Positions 51,275 to 60,750 of a stretch of 64,000 nucleotides of DNA are shown one piece after another. The translations under genes and the position numbers were made by a program. Where the stretch lies: contig NZ_CP038810.1 of the NCBI RefSeq assembly GCF_004797125.1, forward strand, positions 3,066,339 to 3,130,338. Reading direction: 5' to 3'. Source of the stretch: Flavobacterium sangjuense (GTDB lineage: Bacteria > Bacteroidota > Bacteroidia > Flavobacteriales > Flavobacteriaceae). Each line of letters begins with the position of its first letter. Within the stretch, counting starts at the first letter, position 1. The notes under the pieces are model-generated. The model searched no databases, was not told where the DNA came from, and was given only the letters and a program-made list of their open reading frames with translations.

Positions 51275-52601
51275 ATACTTCAACGTTTACAAATTCCAAC
51301 CTTACACTTCCATCTTCGTCTATTCTGGACAGATTGATTTCGTGTAGTGTGTTTACCAATTCCGGATTCCATGGTGTTTTTACTTTTACATAATTTTCGG
51401 TAAAGCCGTGAATGTAACCTTCTTTATTTTCGCCTTCAAATAAAACTGTTCTGTTTGTTCCAATCTGGCTTTCATAAAAAGCACGACGTTTCTTAACCGA
51501 TAATCCACGAAGCATTTTACTTCTTTTGTTACGAACATTCATCGGAACAACGCCATCCATTTCAGCAGCTTCGGTATTATCTCTTTCCGAATAAGTGAAA
51601 ACGTGCAAATAAGAAATGTCCATTTCATTTAAGAAATTATACGTTTCCAGGAAATTTTCATCAGTTTCACCAGGAAAACCAACAATGACATCAACACCAA
51701 TACACGCATGCGGCATTACTTCACGAATTTTATTTACGCGCTCCGTATATACTTCACGTAAGTAACGACGCTTCATTTTCTTCAAAATCTCATTGCTTCC
51801 GGATTGCAATGGAATATGGAAATGCGGAACGAAAGTTCTACTATTTGATACAAATTCGATAGTTTCGTTTTTCAAAAGATTTGGTTCAATAGATGAGATT
51901 CGGAGTCTTTCAATGCCTTCCACTTCATCCAAAGCCTGGACTAAATCAAGGAAAGTATGCTCGTGTTTTTTATTTCCGAATTCACCTTTTCCGTAATCAC
52001 CAATGTTTACACCTGTCAAAACGATTTCTTTTATTCCCTGCTTCGAAATATCGGAAGCATTGTTCAACACATTTTCCAAAGCATCACTTCTCGAAATTCC
52101 ACGTGCCAACGGAATCGTGCAATACGTACATTTATAATCACAGCCATCCTGAACTTTCAAAAACGCACGCGTTCTGTCGCCAATGGAATAACTTCCAACA
52201 TAAAAATCGGCTTCTTCAATTTCGCAGGAATGCACTTCGCCCATATCGTTTTTGGACAAATCATTAATATAATCGGTGATTTTGAATTTTTCTGTAGCTC
52301 CCAAAACCAAGTCAACACCATCAACAGCAGCTAATTCTTCTGGTTTTAATTGCGCATAACAACCAACTGCTGCAACGAATGCTTTATCGTTGAGCTTCAT
52401 AGCTTTTTTTACTACTTGTTTGAATTGTTTGTCGGCATTTTCGGTAACCGAACATGTATTGATTACATAAATATCGGCAACTTCTTCAAAATCGACGCGG
52501 TCAAAACCTTCGTCCTGAAAATTTCTCGCAATGGTAGAAGTTTCGGAGAAATTCAATTTGCAGCCTAAAGTATAAAAGGCGACTTTCTTTTTTTGTTCCA
52601 T
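51273..52601 (-). CDS. mtaB: tRNA t6A37 methylthiotransferase MtaB
   Basis: The protein (442 residues) is started at ATG 52601 (MEQKKKVAFYTLGCKLN); a TTG four codons upstream is less likely. It is a radical SAM methylthiotransferase that turns t6A at position 37 of some tRNAs into ms2t6A. The N-terminal UPF0004 domain has the second cluster's cysteines in TLGCKLN, NTCSVTENADKQ and VGCYAQLKPEE. The radical SAM motif is CDYKCTYCTIP (near 155), and a C-terminal TRAM domain follows. The t6A-specific spelling NTCSVT and the GCKLN start favour MtaB over MiaB or RimO. Confidence 0.93.
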   Translation of the reverse strand: MEQKKKVAFYTLGCKLNFSETSTIARNFQDEGFDRVDFEEVADIYVINTCSVTENADKQFKQVVKKAMKLNDKAFVAAVGCYAQLKPEELAAVDGVDLVLGATEKFKITDYINDLSKNDMGEVHSCEIEEADFYVGSYSIGDRTRAFLKVQDGCDYKCTYCTIPLARGISRSDALENVLNNASDISKQGIKEIVLTGVNIGDYGKGEFGNKKHEHTFLDLVQALDEVEGIERLRISSIEPNLLKNETIEFVSNSRTFVPHFHIPLQSGSNEILKKMKRRYLREVYTERVNKIREVMPHACIGVDVIVGFPGETDENFLETYNFLNEMDISYLHVFTYSERDNTEAAEMDGVVPMNVRNKRSKMLRGLSVKKRRAFYESQIGTNRTVLFEGENKEGYIHGFTENYVKVKTPWNPELVNTLHEINLSRIDEDGSVRLEFVNVEV

Positions 52602-52744
52602 AAATAGTCTCAATTGATGAAATCGTTGTCAAAAATTGAGTGCGCAAATTTACACACAATAATTCAATTATAAAATAGTCTTAAAGTGATTGTCTAAGAT
52701 TCTTATATGTAGTATATTAGTAACCCTCTAAAAAGTAGTTAATC

Positions 52745-53173
52745 ATGAAAACAAAAGACATTATTCCTGTTTTGTTGCTTTTCATAGCGATGACAGTAAG
52801 CGCACAAAAGAAAATTACCGTTTCTGAATTACCGCCGGGAGCTGAAGATTTTATCAAACAATATTTCCCAAATACAACCATTGACATTGCCAAGAAAGAT
52901 TGGGAACACGGAGAGAAAGGTTATGAAGTCATTTTATCTGACGGAACTGAAGTTGAATTTTGGAAAGATGGGAAATGGCGAGAAGTAGATGGTAGAAAAA
53001 AGCCAATTCCAACAGGGTTTATCGACAAATCAATAGTTGATTATGTGACAAAAAATTACCCAAACAACAAGATTACGCATATCGATTATGGACATAAAGA
53101 TGTTGATGTCGATTTGACCGAAAAAATAGATCTTGAATTTAGTAAAGAAGGCAAATTTCTGGAAGAAGATTAA
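52745..53173 (+). CDS. secreted PepSY-like protein
   Basis: The 142-residue protein has a signal peptide (to VSAQ) and two copies of a PepSY-like (DUF2874) unit. The first is LPPGAEDFIKQYFPNTTIDIAKKD with YEVILSDGTEVEFWKDGKW. The second is FIDKSIVDYVTKNYPNNKITHID with VDLTEKIDLEFSKEGKF. Such periplasmic proteins are thought to bind or inhibit other exported proteins; the role here is unknown. It ends 3 bp before the convergent GlmU-like gene. Confidence 0.85.
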   Translation: MKTKDIIPVLLLFIAMTVSAQKKITVSELPPGAEDFIKQYFPNTTIDIAKKDWEHGEKGYEVILSDGTEVEFWKDGKWREVDGRKKPIPTGFIDKSIVDYVTKNYPNNKITHIDYGHKDVDVDLTEKIDLEFSKEGKFLEED

Positions 53174-53176
53174 TGC

Positions 53177-54352
53177 TTATTCTTTTCTGTATTTTTTAGT
53201 GATTTCAAAAACGTGTTCCAGGATTTTAGCATCTTCTTCGGTGAATGCTACCTGACGGCGTGCCATAACAATTTTTGCGGTTTGAAACGCTTTTGAAGTT
53301 AAATAAGTTGTAAATCCGGCAGCTCCTCCCCAGGAATAACTCGGCACAAAATTACGTGGGAAACCGGATCCAAAAATATTAGCGGAAACACCAACAACAG
53401 TTCCGGTATTGAACATCGTATTGATACCACATTTGCTGTGATCACCCATCATCAATCCGCAGAATTGCAAGCCAGTTCTGGCAAAACCTTCGGTTTCATA
53501 ACTCCACAAACGCACTTCTTCATAGTTGTTTTTCAAATTTGAATTATTACTGTCGGCACCAATATTACACCATTCGCCAAGAACAGAGTTTCCTAAAAAT
53601 CCATCGTGTCCTTTATTGGAATAGCCCATCAAAACAGAGTTACTCACTTCTCCACCAATCACCGAATGTGGCCCAACAGTTGTTGCTCCGTATACTTTAG
53701 CTGCAAGTTTAACTCTTCCCGATTCGCACAAAGCAAATGGTCCGCGAATAACAGAACCTTCCATGATTTCGGCATTTTTACCAATATAGATTGGTCCCGT
53801 TGAAGCATTCAGTGTCACAAACTCAAGCTTTGCTCCTTCTTCGATAAAAATATTTTCAGGCGAAATTACGTTTACACTTTTCGGTATCGGCTGTGAATGC
53901 CTGCCTTCGGTAATTAACTCAAAATCTTCACGAAGTGCAGCGTCATTTTTGGCAAAAATATCCCAAGTATTTACTACAGTTAAACATTCTTCATTAAATT
54001 CTATTATCTCATAAGCATCAAAATCAACTTCTTCCTGTGTATCATTTGTATAAAAGGCAATGACTTCATCACCTTGGAAAATAGCCTGGTTTTTTTCTAA
54101 ACTTTTAACCATTTCAGAAAGAATGTCATTTGGCAAAAAAGAAGCATTAATCATAACGTTTTCTTCCATTTCAACCATCGGAAACTTTTCGGAAAGATAT
54201 TCTTCGGTCAAGGTTGTGGTCGTATATCCTAAATATTTCTCCCATTTTTCACGAATGGTCAAAATTCCGATGCGGATATCGGCAACCGGTCTTGTGAATG
54301 TAAAGGGTAAAAGTGCGTTCCGAACTGTTCCGTCAAAAAGTATGTAGTTCAT
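53177..54352 (-). CDS. GlmU-like sugar nucleotidyltransferase family protein
   Basis: I use ATG 54352 (MNYILFDGTVRNALLPFTFTRP; 391 residues) because the strand that starts the nucleotide-binding fold begins there. The first about 150 residues are an unusual nucleotidyltransferase-like part without a clear G-x-G-T-R-M loop. Residues about 170-340 are a left-handed beta-helix (GPIYIGKNAEIMEGSVIRG, AKVYGATTVGPHSVIGGEVSNSV in pieces), the hexapeptide acyltransferase fold. This is the GlmU-like family of flavobacteria, which lies next to the L31 gene. The activity is unproven, and the degenerate N-terminus suggests that it is not the true GlmU. Confidence 0.8.
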   Translation of the reverse strand: MNYILFDGTVRNALLPFTFTRPVADIRIGILTIREKWEKYLGYTTTTLTEEYLSEKFPMVEMEENVMINASFLPNDILSEMVKSLEKNQAIFQGDEVIAFYTNDTQEEVDFDAYEIIEFNEECLTVVNTWDIFAKNDAALREDFELITEGRHSQPIPKSVNVISPENIFIEEGAKLEFVTLNASTGPIYIGKNAEIMEGSVIRGPFALCESGRVKLAAKVYGATTVGPHSVIGGEVSNSVLMGYSNKGHDGFLGNSVLGEWCNIGADSNNSNLKNNYEEVRLWSYETEGFARTGLQFCGLMMGDHSKCGINTMFNTGTVVGVSANIFGSGFPRNFVPSYSWGGAAGFTTYLTSKAFQTAKIVMARRQVAFTEEDAKILEHVFEITKKYRKE

Positions 54353-54395
54353 TTTGTTTGTTATGAGTTGTGAGCCAAAGTTACAAAGTTTATTC

Positions 54396-54429
54396 CATAA
54401 AAAAACCACTCACTTTCGTGAATGGTTTT
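54396..54429 (-). terminator. rpmE2 terminator
   Basis: AAAACCACTCAC and GTGAATGGTTTT pair with one mismatch and a 4-base loop, followed on the minus strand by TTTTTATGG. Confidence 0.75.
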
Positions 54430-54453
54430 GATAATATTGAAACACTTAAATTA

Positions 54454-54705
54454 TTATTTTGAGTGCTTAGCGTATTTAGTTTTGAATTTATCAATACGTC
54501 CTGCAGTATCGATAAGTTTAGATTTACCTGTGTAAAAAGGATGAGAAGTTCTAGAAATCTCCATTTTGAAAACTGGATATTCAACACCTTCGTGAGTGAT
54601 TGTTTCTTTTGTTTCTACTGTTGATTTAGTTATAAAAACGTCATCGTTTGACATGTCTTTAAAAGCAACTAATCTGTAATTTTCTGGGTGAATTCCTTGT
54701 TTCAT
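54454..54705 (-). CDS. rpmE2: 50S ribosomal protein L31 type B
   Basis: A protein of 83 residues ([20 protein letters not shown] onward) with L31 type B features: an extended N-terminal half, [21 protein letters not shown] and no zinc-binding cysteines. Type B replaces the zinc-bearing form when zinc is short in some bacteria, but flavobacteria often have only this form. It has its own promoter at 54812-54840 and a leader of about 100 bases. Confidence 0.96.
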   Translation of the reverse strand: MKQGIHPENYRLVAFKDMSNDDVFITKSTVETKETITHEGVEYPVFKMEISRTSHPFYTGKSKLIDTAGRIDKFKTKYAKHSK

Positions 54706-54811
54706 TTTGTAAATCTTTTTATTGTTATGAAGTAGTTTCGTTTTGAAGCTTTCTTTTTGAAAGGTATAAACTGGCTACAGCTTTTATTATTCTTTTTTTA
54801 ATTAGAGTGTG

Positions 54812-54840
54812 CAAAAATACAACTATTTTTTAAAAATCAA
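54812..54840 (-). promoter_or_regulatory. rpmE2 promoter (TTG-N18-TATTTTTG)
   Basis: On the minus strand TTG at 54840-54838 and TATTTTTG at 54819-54812, with 18 bp between, fit the flavobacterial consensus. It leaves a 5' leader of roughly 100 bases in which I see no obvious structure. Confidence 0.7.
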
Positions 54841-54931
54841 ACCAATATGTAACTTTTTTTAATTGTTTTGTACTTACCCAAAAGTAATTACGGAATTACT
54901 ATATTTGTTAACTAATCAAAACCTAAACATT

Positions 54932-55468
54932 ATGAATGAAATTATTAAGAAAAACGGTGTAACCTATGGTGCCATTTTAGGCCTAGTCTCTATTGCAACG
55001 ACAACCCTTGTTTATGTCACAGACGTTAAGCTGTTTATGAACTGGTGGGTTGGAGGAATTAGCATTATTTTAAACATTGTGATTGGTGTTATTTTAGTTT
55101 CAAAAACAAAAAAACAACTAAATGACGTAATCACATTCAAAGAAGGATTTTCAGTTTATTTTATAGCCGGAGCACTTGGAAGCACAATTGCATCTTTATA
55201 CAATTATGTTTTGTTTAATTTCATTGATCCTCAAGCTAAAGAAACCCTTAAAGAAATGACCATCAAATATACTGTTGAAATGATGGAAAAATTTGGAACA
55301 CCAAAAGAAGCATTAAACCAAGCCATAGCCGAAATGCAAAAAGCCGATAATTATTCTTTAGGGAATATATTTATGGGATTAATATTTATGTTTGTAATTG
55401 TTGCTCTTTTTGGATTAATTTTGGCCGCTATTTTCAAATCTAAATCACCTTCATCACAAGGATTATAA
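54932..55468 (+). CDS. DUF4199 membrane protein
   Basis: I choose ATG 54932 (178 residues), since the part before it is not conserved-looking and the first membrane helix follows. There are four membrane segments (about 10-28, 38-56, 70-92 and 148-168) and a charged central helix, YTVEMMEKFGTPKEALNQ. This fits DUF4199, of unknown function, usually found beside a group 2 glycosyltransferase gene in Bacteroidota. Here the next gene's ATG follows its TAA directly. A -7-like TATATTTG is at 54900-54907. Confidence 0.85.
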   Translation: MNEIIKKNGVTYGAILGLVSIATTTLVYVTDVKLFMNWWVGGISIILNIVIGVILVSKTKKQLNDVITFKEGFSVYFIAGALGSTIASLYNYVLFNFIDPQAKETLKEMTIKYTVEMMEKFGTPKEALNQAIAEMQKADNYSLGNIFMGLIFMFVIVALFGLILAAIFKSKSPSSQGL

Positions 55469-56428
55469 ATGAATTTATCTATAATAATTCCACTTCTTAA
55501 CGAACAGGAATCTCTACCCGAATTGCACCAATGGATTGTCAAAGTAATGACAACCCACAATTATTCCTATGAAGTAATTTTTATAGATGATGGTAGTACG
55601 GATGAGTCGTGGCAAATTATTGAACAACTTTCAAAAGAAAATCCACACGTAAAAGGAATTCGTTTCCTTACAAATTTTGGCAAATCACAAGCATTACATG
55701 CCGGTTTTGCCAAAGCTAAAGGTGATGTAATCATCACCATGGATGCGGATTTGCAAGATAGTCCGGAAGAAATTCCGGATTTATACAATATGGTTTTGAA
55801 CCAAAACTATGATTTGGTTTCGGGCTGGAAAAAGAAACGCTACGATTCGGTTGTTAGCAAAAATTTACCTTCGAAATTATTCAATTGGGCAGCGCGAAAA
55901 ACCTCTGGTGTACAGCTAAACGATTTCAACTGTGGCTTAAAAGCCTATAAAAATATCGTTATTAAAAACATAGAAGTTTCGGGCGAAATGCATCGCTACA
56001 TTCCGGTTTTAGCCAAAAATGCCGGCTTTTCAAAAATCGGAGAAAAAGTAGTCATCCATCAGGCTCGAAAATATGGTGAATCAAAATTTGGCATGAACCG
56101 ATTCATCAATGGTTTCCTGGATTTAATTACCATTTGGTTTTTATCCAAATATGGCAAACGACCGATGCATCTTTTTGGCGCACTTGGCGTGATTATGTTT
56201 ATCATTGGGTCAATTTCAACCTTTTTAATAATTGCTGTCAAATTATTGAAGCTATTTGTATTTGACGCACCAACTATTTTAGTAACCGAAAATCCCCTTT
56301 TCTACATCGCTTTAACGGCAATGATTATTGGTTCTCAACTATTCTTAGCCGGATTTTTGGGTGAAATAATTTTGAGGACAAAGAACAACGAAGAGCGCTA
56401 TAAAATTTCTAAAGAAGTGAATTTGTAA
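55469..56428 (+). CDS. family 2 glycosyltransferase, DPM/GtrB-like
   Basis: The 319-residue inner membrane enzyme has a GT-A catalytic part (1-215) with IIPLLNEQESLPEL, IDDGSTDES, DADLQDSPEEI (the D-x-D-like metal site) and DFNCGLKAYK. Two C-terminal membrane helices follow (about 230-255 and 270-300). Such proteins load a sugar from UDP or GDP onto undecaprenyl or dolichyl phosphate, for later transfer outside. The donor is unknown. Zero-base spacing to DUF4199 and 32 bp to the phosphosugar mutase gene suggest one operon for a surface polysaccharide or glycolipid step. Confidence 0.92.
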   Translation: MNLSIIIPLLNEQESLPELHQWIVKVMTTHNYSYEVIFIDDGSTDESWQIIEQLSKENPHVKGIRFLTNFGKSQALHAGFAKAKGDVIITMDADLQDSPEEIPDLYNMVLNQNYDLVSGWKKKRYDSVVSKNLPSKLFNWAARKTSGVQLNDFNCGLKAYKNIVIKNIEVSGEMHRYIPVLAKNAGFSKIGEKVVIHQARKYGESKFGMNRFINGFLDLITIWFLSKYGKRPMHLFGALGVIMFIIGSISTFLIIAVKLLKLFVFDAPTILVTENPLFYIALTAMIIGSQLFLAGFLGEIILRTKNNEERYKISKEVNL

Positions 56429-56460
56429 TTCCGCTTCAGACTACAATTAAAATTAAGATC

Positions 56461-58188
56461 ATGCATATCGAAAAAAACATATTAGACAAAGTAAACGAAT
56501 GGCTTACGCCGACATTTGACCAAAAAACACAAGACGAAATCACAGAAATGATGACTTCTTCTCCCAAAAACTTAGAAGAAAGCTTCTATAAAAATTTGGA
56601 GTTCGGAACTGGCGGAATGCGTGGAATAATGGGCGTTGGAACCAATCGTATCAACAAATACACGCTTGGAAAAAACACTCAGGGTTTATCCGATTATTTA
56701 AAAAGATCGTTTCTTGGTGAACAACTGAAAGTCGCTATTGCTTATGATTGTCGCCATAACAGCGATACTTTGGCTAAAGTCGTTGCTGATGTTTTTTCGG
56801 CTAACGGAATTCAGGTGTATTTGTTTTCAGAAATGCGTCCGACACCGGAATTATCTTTTGCTGTCAGACATTTAAATTGCCATGCGGGAATTGTTTTAAC
56901 AGCTTCTCACAATCCACCGGAATACAACGGATACAAAGTATATTGGCAGGATGGAGGACAAATTGTACCACCAAATGATGCTGAAATTGTTCAGGTAATT
57001 GAGAACTTAAAATACAGTGAAATCAAATTTGACGCAAACGAAAATCTGATTGAATATATTGACGTTGCCGTAGATGAGGCTTTCGCAAAATCGACTGTTG
57101 ATAATGCAAGTTTCAATACTTCGGCGCAAGCCAGACAAAATCTAAAGATTGCTTACACTTCGTTACACGGAACTTCTATCAAAATGGTTCCGAAAGTATT
57201 AGAAAAAGCTGGTTATACCGATGTAAATATTGTTCCGGAACAGGCAGAACCAAACGGAAATTTCCCAACAGTAATTTCTCCAAATCCAGAAGAACCGGAA
57301 GCATTGACCATGGCTTTGGCTTTGGCAGATAAAATAAATGCTGATATCGTTTTTGGAACTGATCCGGATAGTGACCGACTTGGCGTTGCCGTTAGAAATA
57401 ACAAAGGCGAAATGCAGTTGTTAAACGGAAACCAAACGATGGTCGTTATGACACATTATCTTTTGGATCAATGGAAAAAATCAGGGAAAATTGACGGAAA
57501 GCAATTCATCGGTTCAACCATAGTTTCAACACCAATGATGCTGGAATTGGCTTCGGCTTATGGAGTTGAATGCAAAGTTGGTTTAACCGGTTTCAAATGG
57601 ATTGCTAAATTTATCAGAGACTTTTCCGATCTGAAATTTATTGGCGGTGGCGAAGAAAGTTTCGGCTATATGGTTGGCGATGCTGTTCGCGATAAAGATG
57701 CTGTTGGTGCTATTTTGCTGATGTGTGAAATTGCGGCGCAGGCCAAAGAAAAAGGAAGTTCGGTTTACAAAGAGTTAGAACAGATGTATGTTGACTTTGG
57801 TTTTTATAAAGAACATTTAATTTCGATTACCAAAAAGGGAATTGAAGGTGCTAACCAAATCAAGCAAATGATGGTTGACATGCGTGAAAAACCAGTTTCT
57901 GAAATAAACGGTCAGCGTGTGATTATGGTTGAAGATTACCAAAACTCAACAGCGAAAAATCTTTTAACCAATGAAACCGAAACCCTATTCATTCCAAAAT
58001 CGGATGTGTTGATTTATTATTTGGAAGACGGTTCTAAAATTTGCGCACGTCCAAGTGGAACCGAGCCAAAAATAAAATTCTATTTTAGTGTAAATACTGC
58101 TATTGAAAATGTGGCTGAAATTCCGGCTGCTGAAGCATTTTTGGATACTAAAATTGCAAATATAATTTCAGAAATGCAACTGAACTAA
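56461..58188 (+). CDS. phosphosugar mutase (PGM2-like)
   Basis: The 575-residue phosphohexomutase moves phosphate between C1 and C6 (or C1 and C5) of a sugar. The active Ser is in TASHNPPEYNGYKVYW (near 143), metal Asp residues are in GTDPDSDRLG (near 302-308), the sugar-binding loop is GGGEESFG (near 397), and the phosphate-binding RPSGTEPKIKFY is near 540. The length and the PGM2-like spelling allow phosphoglucomutase or phosphopentomutase activity. Its stop shares a base with the next gene's start (TAATG), so the two are translationally coupled. Confidence 0.93.
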   Translation: MHIEKNILDKVNEWLTPTFDQKTQDEITEMMTSSPKNLEESFYKNLEFGTGGMRGIMGVGTNRINKYTLGKNTQGLSDYLKRSFLGEQLKVAIAYDCRHNSDTLAKVVADVFSANGIQVYLFSEMRPTPELSFAVRHLNCHAGIVLTASHNPPEYNGYKVYWQDGGQIVPPNDAEIVQVIENLKYSEIKFDANENLIEYIDVAVDEAFAKSTVDNASFNTSAQARQNLKIAYTSLHGTSIKMVPKVLEKAGYTDVNIVPEQAEPNGNFPTVISPNPEEPEALTMALALADKINADIVFGTDPDSDRLGVAVRNNKGEMQLLNGNQTMVVMTHYLLDQWKKSGKIDGKQFIGSTIVSTPMMLELASAYGVECKVGLTGFKWIAKFIRDFSDLKFIGGGEESFGYMVGDAVRDKDAVGAILLMCEIAAQAKEKGSSVYKELEQMYVDFGFYKEHLISITKKGIEGANQIKQMMVDMREKPVSEINGQRVIMVEDYQNSTAKNLLTNETETLFIPKSDVLIYYLEDGSKICARPSGTEPKIKFYFSVNTAIENVAEIPAAEAFLDTKIANIISEMQLN

Positions 58189-60017
58189 TGGATAATAATC
58201 TCAAAAAATTAATTCCTTTTGCACTGAAATATAAGAAACACATTGTTATGAATGTTTTCTTCAATATTTTCTATGCCTTATTCTCTACTTTATTGATGGT
58301 GTCGATGATACCAACATTGAATGTGTTGTTTGGACTGAATGAAAAAGTAACCACAGCACCGGTTTTTACAGGAATTGGAGATATTAAACAATACGCCGAA
58401 TCATTTTTAAATTATAAAATAACCACTTTAACAGCCAATTACGATTTTAAAATTGCCTTGTTATTTGTTATTTCCATCATTATTACAACCGCTTTTTTAA
58501 AGAATGCGACCAACTATTTTGCATCTTATCATGTCACCCGACTCAGAACCGGCGTTTTAAAAGATATTCGTGAAAAGTTATACAAAAAGATCATTAATTT
58601 GCCTATCTCCTATTATTCTGAAAAAAGAAAAGGTGATGTTATGGCGAGAATGTTAGGCGATGTAAACGAAGTGCAAAATTCCTTTTTTCAAGTATTGGAA
58701 TTGGTAGTCAGAGAACCTTTGACGATTCTTTTTTCGATTGTCACGATGTTTATCATCAGTCCGAAACTAACCTTGTTTGTGTTTCTTTTTATACCGATAT
58801 CCGGAATTTTAATTTCGAGAGTTGGTAAAAACTTAAAAGCAAAATCAACGCGTGCCCAACAGGAAAATGGTATTTACATTTCTGTTTTGGATGAAACTTT
58901 AAGCGGCATGAAAGTCGTAAAAGGTTACAACGCTGAGGGAACTTTTATTGAAAAATTCAACGCTTCCATCAACCGCTTGTTGAGATTATCAAACAGCATT
59001 GGCAACAAAAACAACTTGGCTTCACCATTGAGCGAATTTCTTGGAATCTTGACAATCGCAACATTGTTATGGTATGGCGGACAAATGGTTATTGTGGAAA
59101 AATCATTGACATCAACTACTTTCATTACTTATATTGCTTTAGCTTATACGATTTTAACACCCGCAAAAGCCATATCCAAAGCGTCATATCAGGTAAAAAG
59201 TGGTTTGGCTGCGGCCGAAAGAGTCTTCACGTTGATGGAGCAGAAAAATGAAATCACCAGCAAAGAAAATGCAGTTCAGAAGACCACATTCGAAAGTGGC
59301 ATTTCATTGGAAAACATCAATTTCAGATACCAGGAAGAAAATGTATTGAAAAACTTCTCTTTACATATTCCTAAGGGAAAAACCGTTGCCTTGGTTGGAC
59401 AATCGGGTTCCGGAAAAAGTACGATTGCCAACTTACTAACGCGTTTTTATGACGTAAACGAAGGGAAGATTACCATTGACAACATTGATATCAAAGACAT
59501 GAATCTGCAATCACTGCGCGGATTGATGGGATTGGTGACACAGGATTCTATTTTATTCAACGATACCATTAAATCGAATATTTCATTAGGAAAACCTGAT
59601 GCCACAGACGAAGAAATCATAGAAGCTTTGAAAATTGCCAACGCTTACGAATTTGTAAAAGAGTTGCCGGAAGGAATCTATACGAACATTGGCGATAGCG
59701 GAAACAAACTTTCGGGTGGACAAAAACAACGCTTATCAATCGCACGGGCGGTTTTGAAAAATCCACCGATAATGATTTTGGATGAAGCTACTTCGGCTTT
59801 GGATACTGAAAGCGAAAGATTGGTACAAATTGCTTTGGAAAACATGATGCAAAACAGAACATCGATTGTTATTGCGCACCGACTTTCGACCATTCAAAAA
59901 GCAGACTTCATTGTAGTAATGCAAAAAGGAAAAATTGTAGAACAAGGAAATCACGACGAACTTTTAGCCAAAAATGGAACCTATTCTAAATTAGTTACGA
60001 TGCAGTCATTTGATTAA
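58188..60017 (+). CDS. ABC exporter, MsbA/MdlB-like
   Basis: A half-transporter of 609 residues with six membrane helices (about 20-340) fused to an ATPase domain (about 365-609). Walker A is GQSGSGKST, the Q-loop is TQDSIL, the signature is LSGGQKQR, Walker B is MILDEATSALD, and H-loop IAHRLSTI. Homodimers of this kind flip lipids, lipid A precursors or peptides outward. The neighbouring glycosyltransferase and mutase make a lipid-linked sugar a possible cargo, by inference. The stop codon overlaps the stop of the convergent lipoprotein gene in TTAA. Confidence 0.93.
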   Translation: MDNNLKKLIPFALKYKKHIVMNVFFNIFYALFSTLLMVSMIPTLNVLFGLNEKVTTAPVFTGIGDIKQYAESFLNYKITTLTANYDFKIALLFVISIIITTAFLKNATNYFASYHVTRLRTGVLKDIREKLYKKIINLPISYYSEKRKGDVMARMLGDVNEVQNSFFQVLELVVREPLTILFSIVTMFIISPKLTLFVFLFIPISGILISRVGKNLKAKSTRAQQENGIYISVLDETLSGMKVVKGYNAEGTFIEKFNASINRLLRLSNSIGNKNNLASPLSEFLGILTIATLLWYGGQMVIVEKSLTSTTFITYIALAYTILTPAKAISKASYQVKSGLAAAERVFTLMEQKNEITSKENAVQKTTFESGISLENINFRYQEENVLKNFSLHIPKGKTVALVGQSGSGKSTIANLLTRFYDVNEGKITIDNIDIKDMNLQSLRGLMGLVTQDSILFNDTIKSNISLGKPDATDEEIIEALKIANAYEFVKELPEGIYTNIGDSGNKLSGGQKQRLSIARAVLKNPPIMILDEATSALDTESERLVQIALENMMQNRTSIVIAHRLSTIQKADFIVVMQKGKIVEQGNHDELLAKNGTYSKLVTMQSFD

Positions 60018-60727
60018 ATTGGCTTATAACTAATTACTTTCCACTCTTTATCCAATAAATTTACATATTGATACTTAAGGCTGTCTTCTGCATCAAGTTC
60101 ACCGTTTTTATTGGTATCTTCGATAGTTCTGAAATAAAGAATGCTTTTTGATTCGATGATTTTCCAATCAACTAATTCTTGAAAATCAACAGAAAGCTTG
60201 GTAAATTTTTGACCTGAAATCGCACTTATGTACAACGATTTTATGTCGCTGCCGTCCAACTTTCCGTCTTTGTTAGTATCCATATCAGCCAAAGAATAGA
60301 CTAATAATTGTTGCTTGCTTTTATCGGCAAAAGTCTTTAAATACGTTGCTGTTTCAATTAAAATCGGTTTGTCTGTCAAGGCATAAATTGTGTCCTTCCC
60401 TATTTCCTGAAACTTCAAATTCTTCAAATAGCCTGTAATTTGGTATTCACCATAATTGGAAACTGTAAAACTTACTTCCGAATCTGATGACGATTTAATT
60501 CCTTTTCCTTTGCCTGATATTACACCAATTGGGTGAATCAAAAAGTTAGTTCCTTCCATATTGATAGGCAAATCGGCCACTTCAATTTGATTGGTATCCA
60601 CCACAACTTCAGGTTTTACTTTTGAAGTTGTTTCGTAAGTTACTTTGGGCTTTTCGGCTTCTTCTTTTTTGCAACTAACAAAACCAGCTACAATTATCAG
60701 GGAAATATATAAAGCGTATTTTTTCAT
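60014..60727 (-). CDS. lipoprotein with EF-hand-like loops
   Basis: I start at ATG 60727 (237 residues), which gives the lipoprotein signal GFVSC-KKEE (Cys19). Two Ca2+-loop-like stretches stand out: DTNKDGKLDGSD (near 150-161) and DTNKNGELDAED (near 205-216). Both follow D-x-N-x-(D/N)-G-x-x-D as in EF-hand or dockerin loops. The rest is beta-like. K-K-E-E after the Cys could be a surface-sorting signal. The protein is not recognised. It lies after the 225-residue membrane protein gene (overlap or near-overlap of signals) on the same strand. Confidence 0.7.
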   Translation of the reverse strand: MKKYALYISLIIVAGFVSCKKEEAEKPKVTYETTSKVKPEVVVDTNQIEVADLPINMEGTNFLIHPIGVISGKGKGIKSSSDSEVSFTVSNYGEYQITGYLKNLKFQEIGKDTIYALTDKPILIETATYLKTFADKSKQQLLVYSLADMDTNKDGKLDGSDIKSLYISAISGQKFTKLSVDFQELVDWKIIESKSILYFRTIEDTNKNGELDAEDSLKYQYVNLLDKEWKVISYKPI

Positions 60728-60750
60728 TTTGGGAACTAATTTAGCAACTA

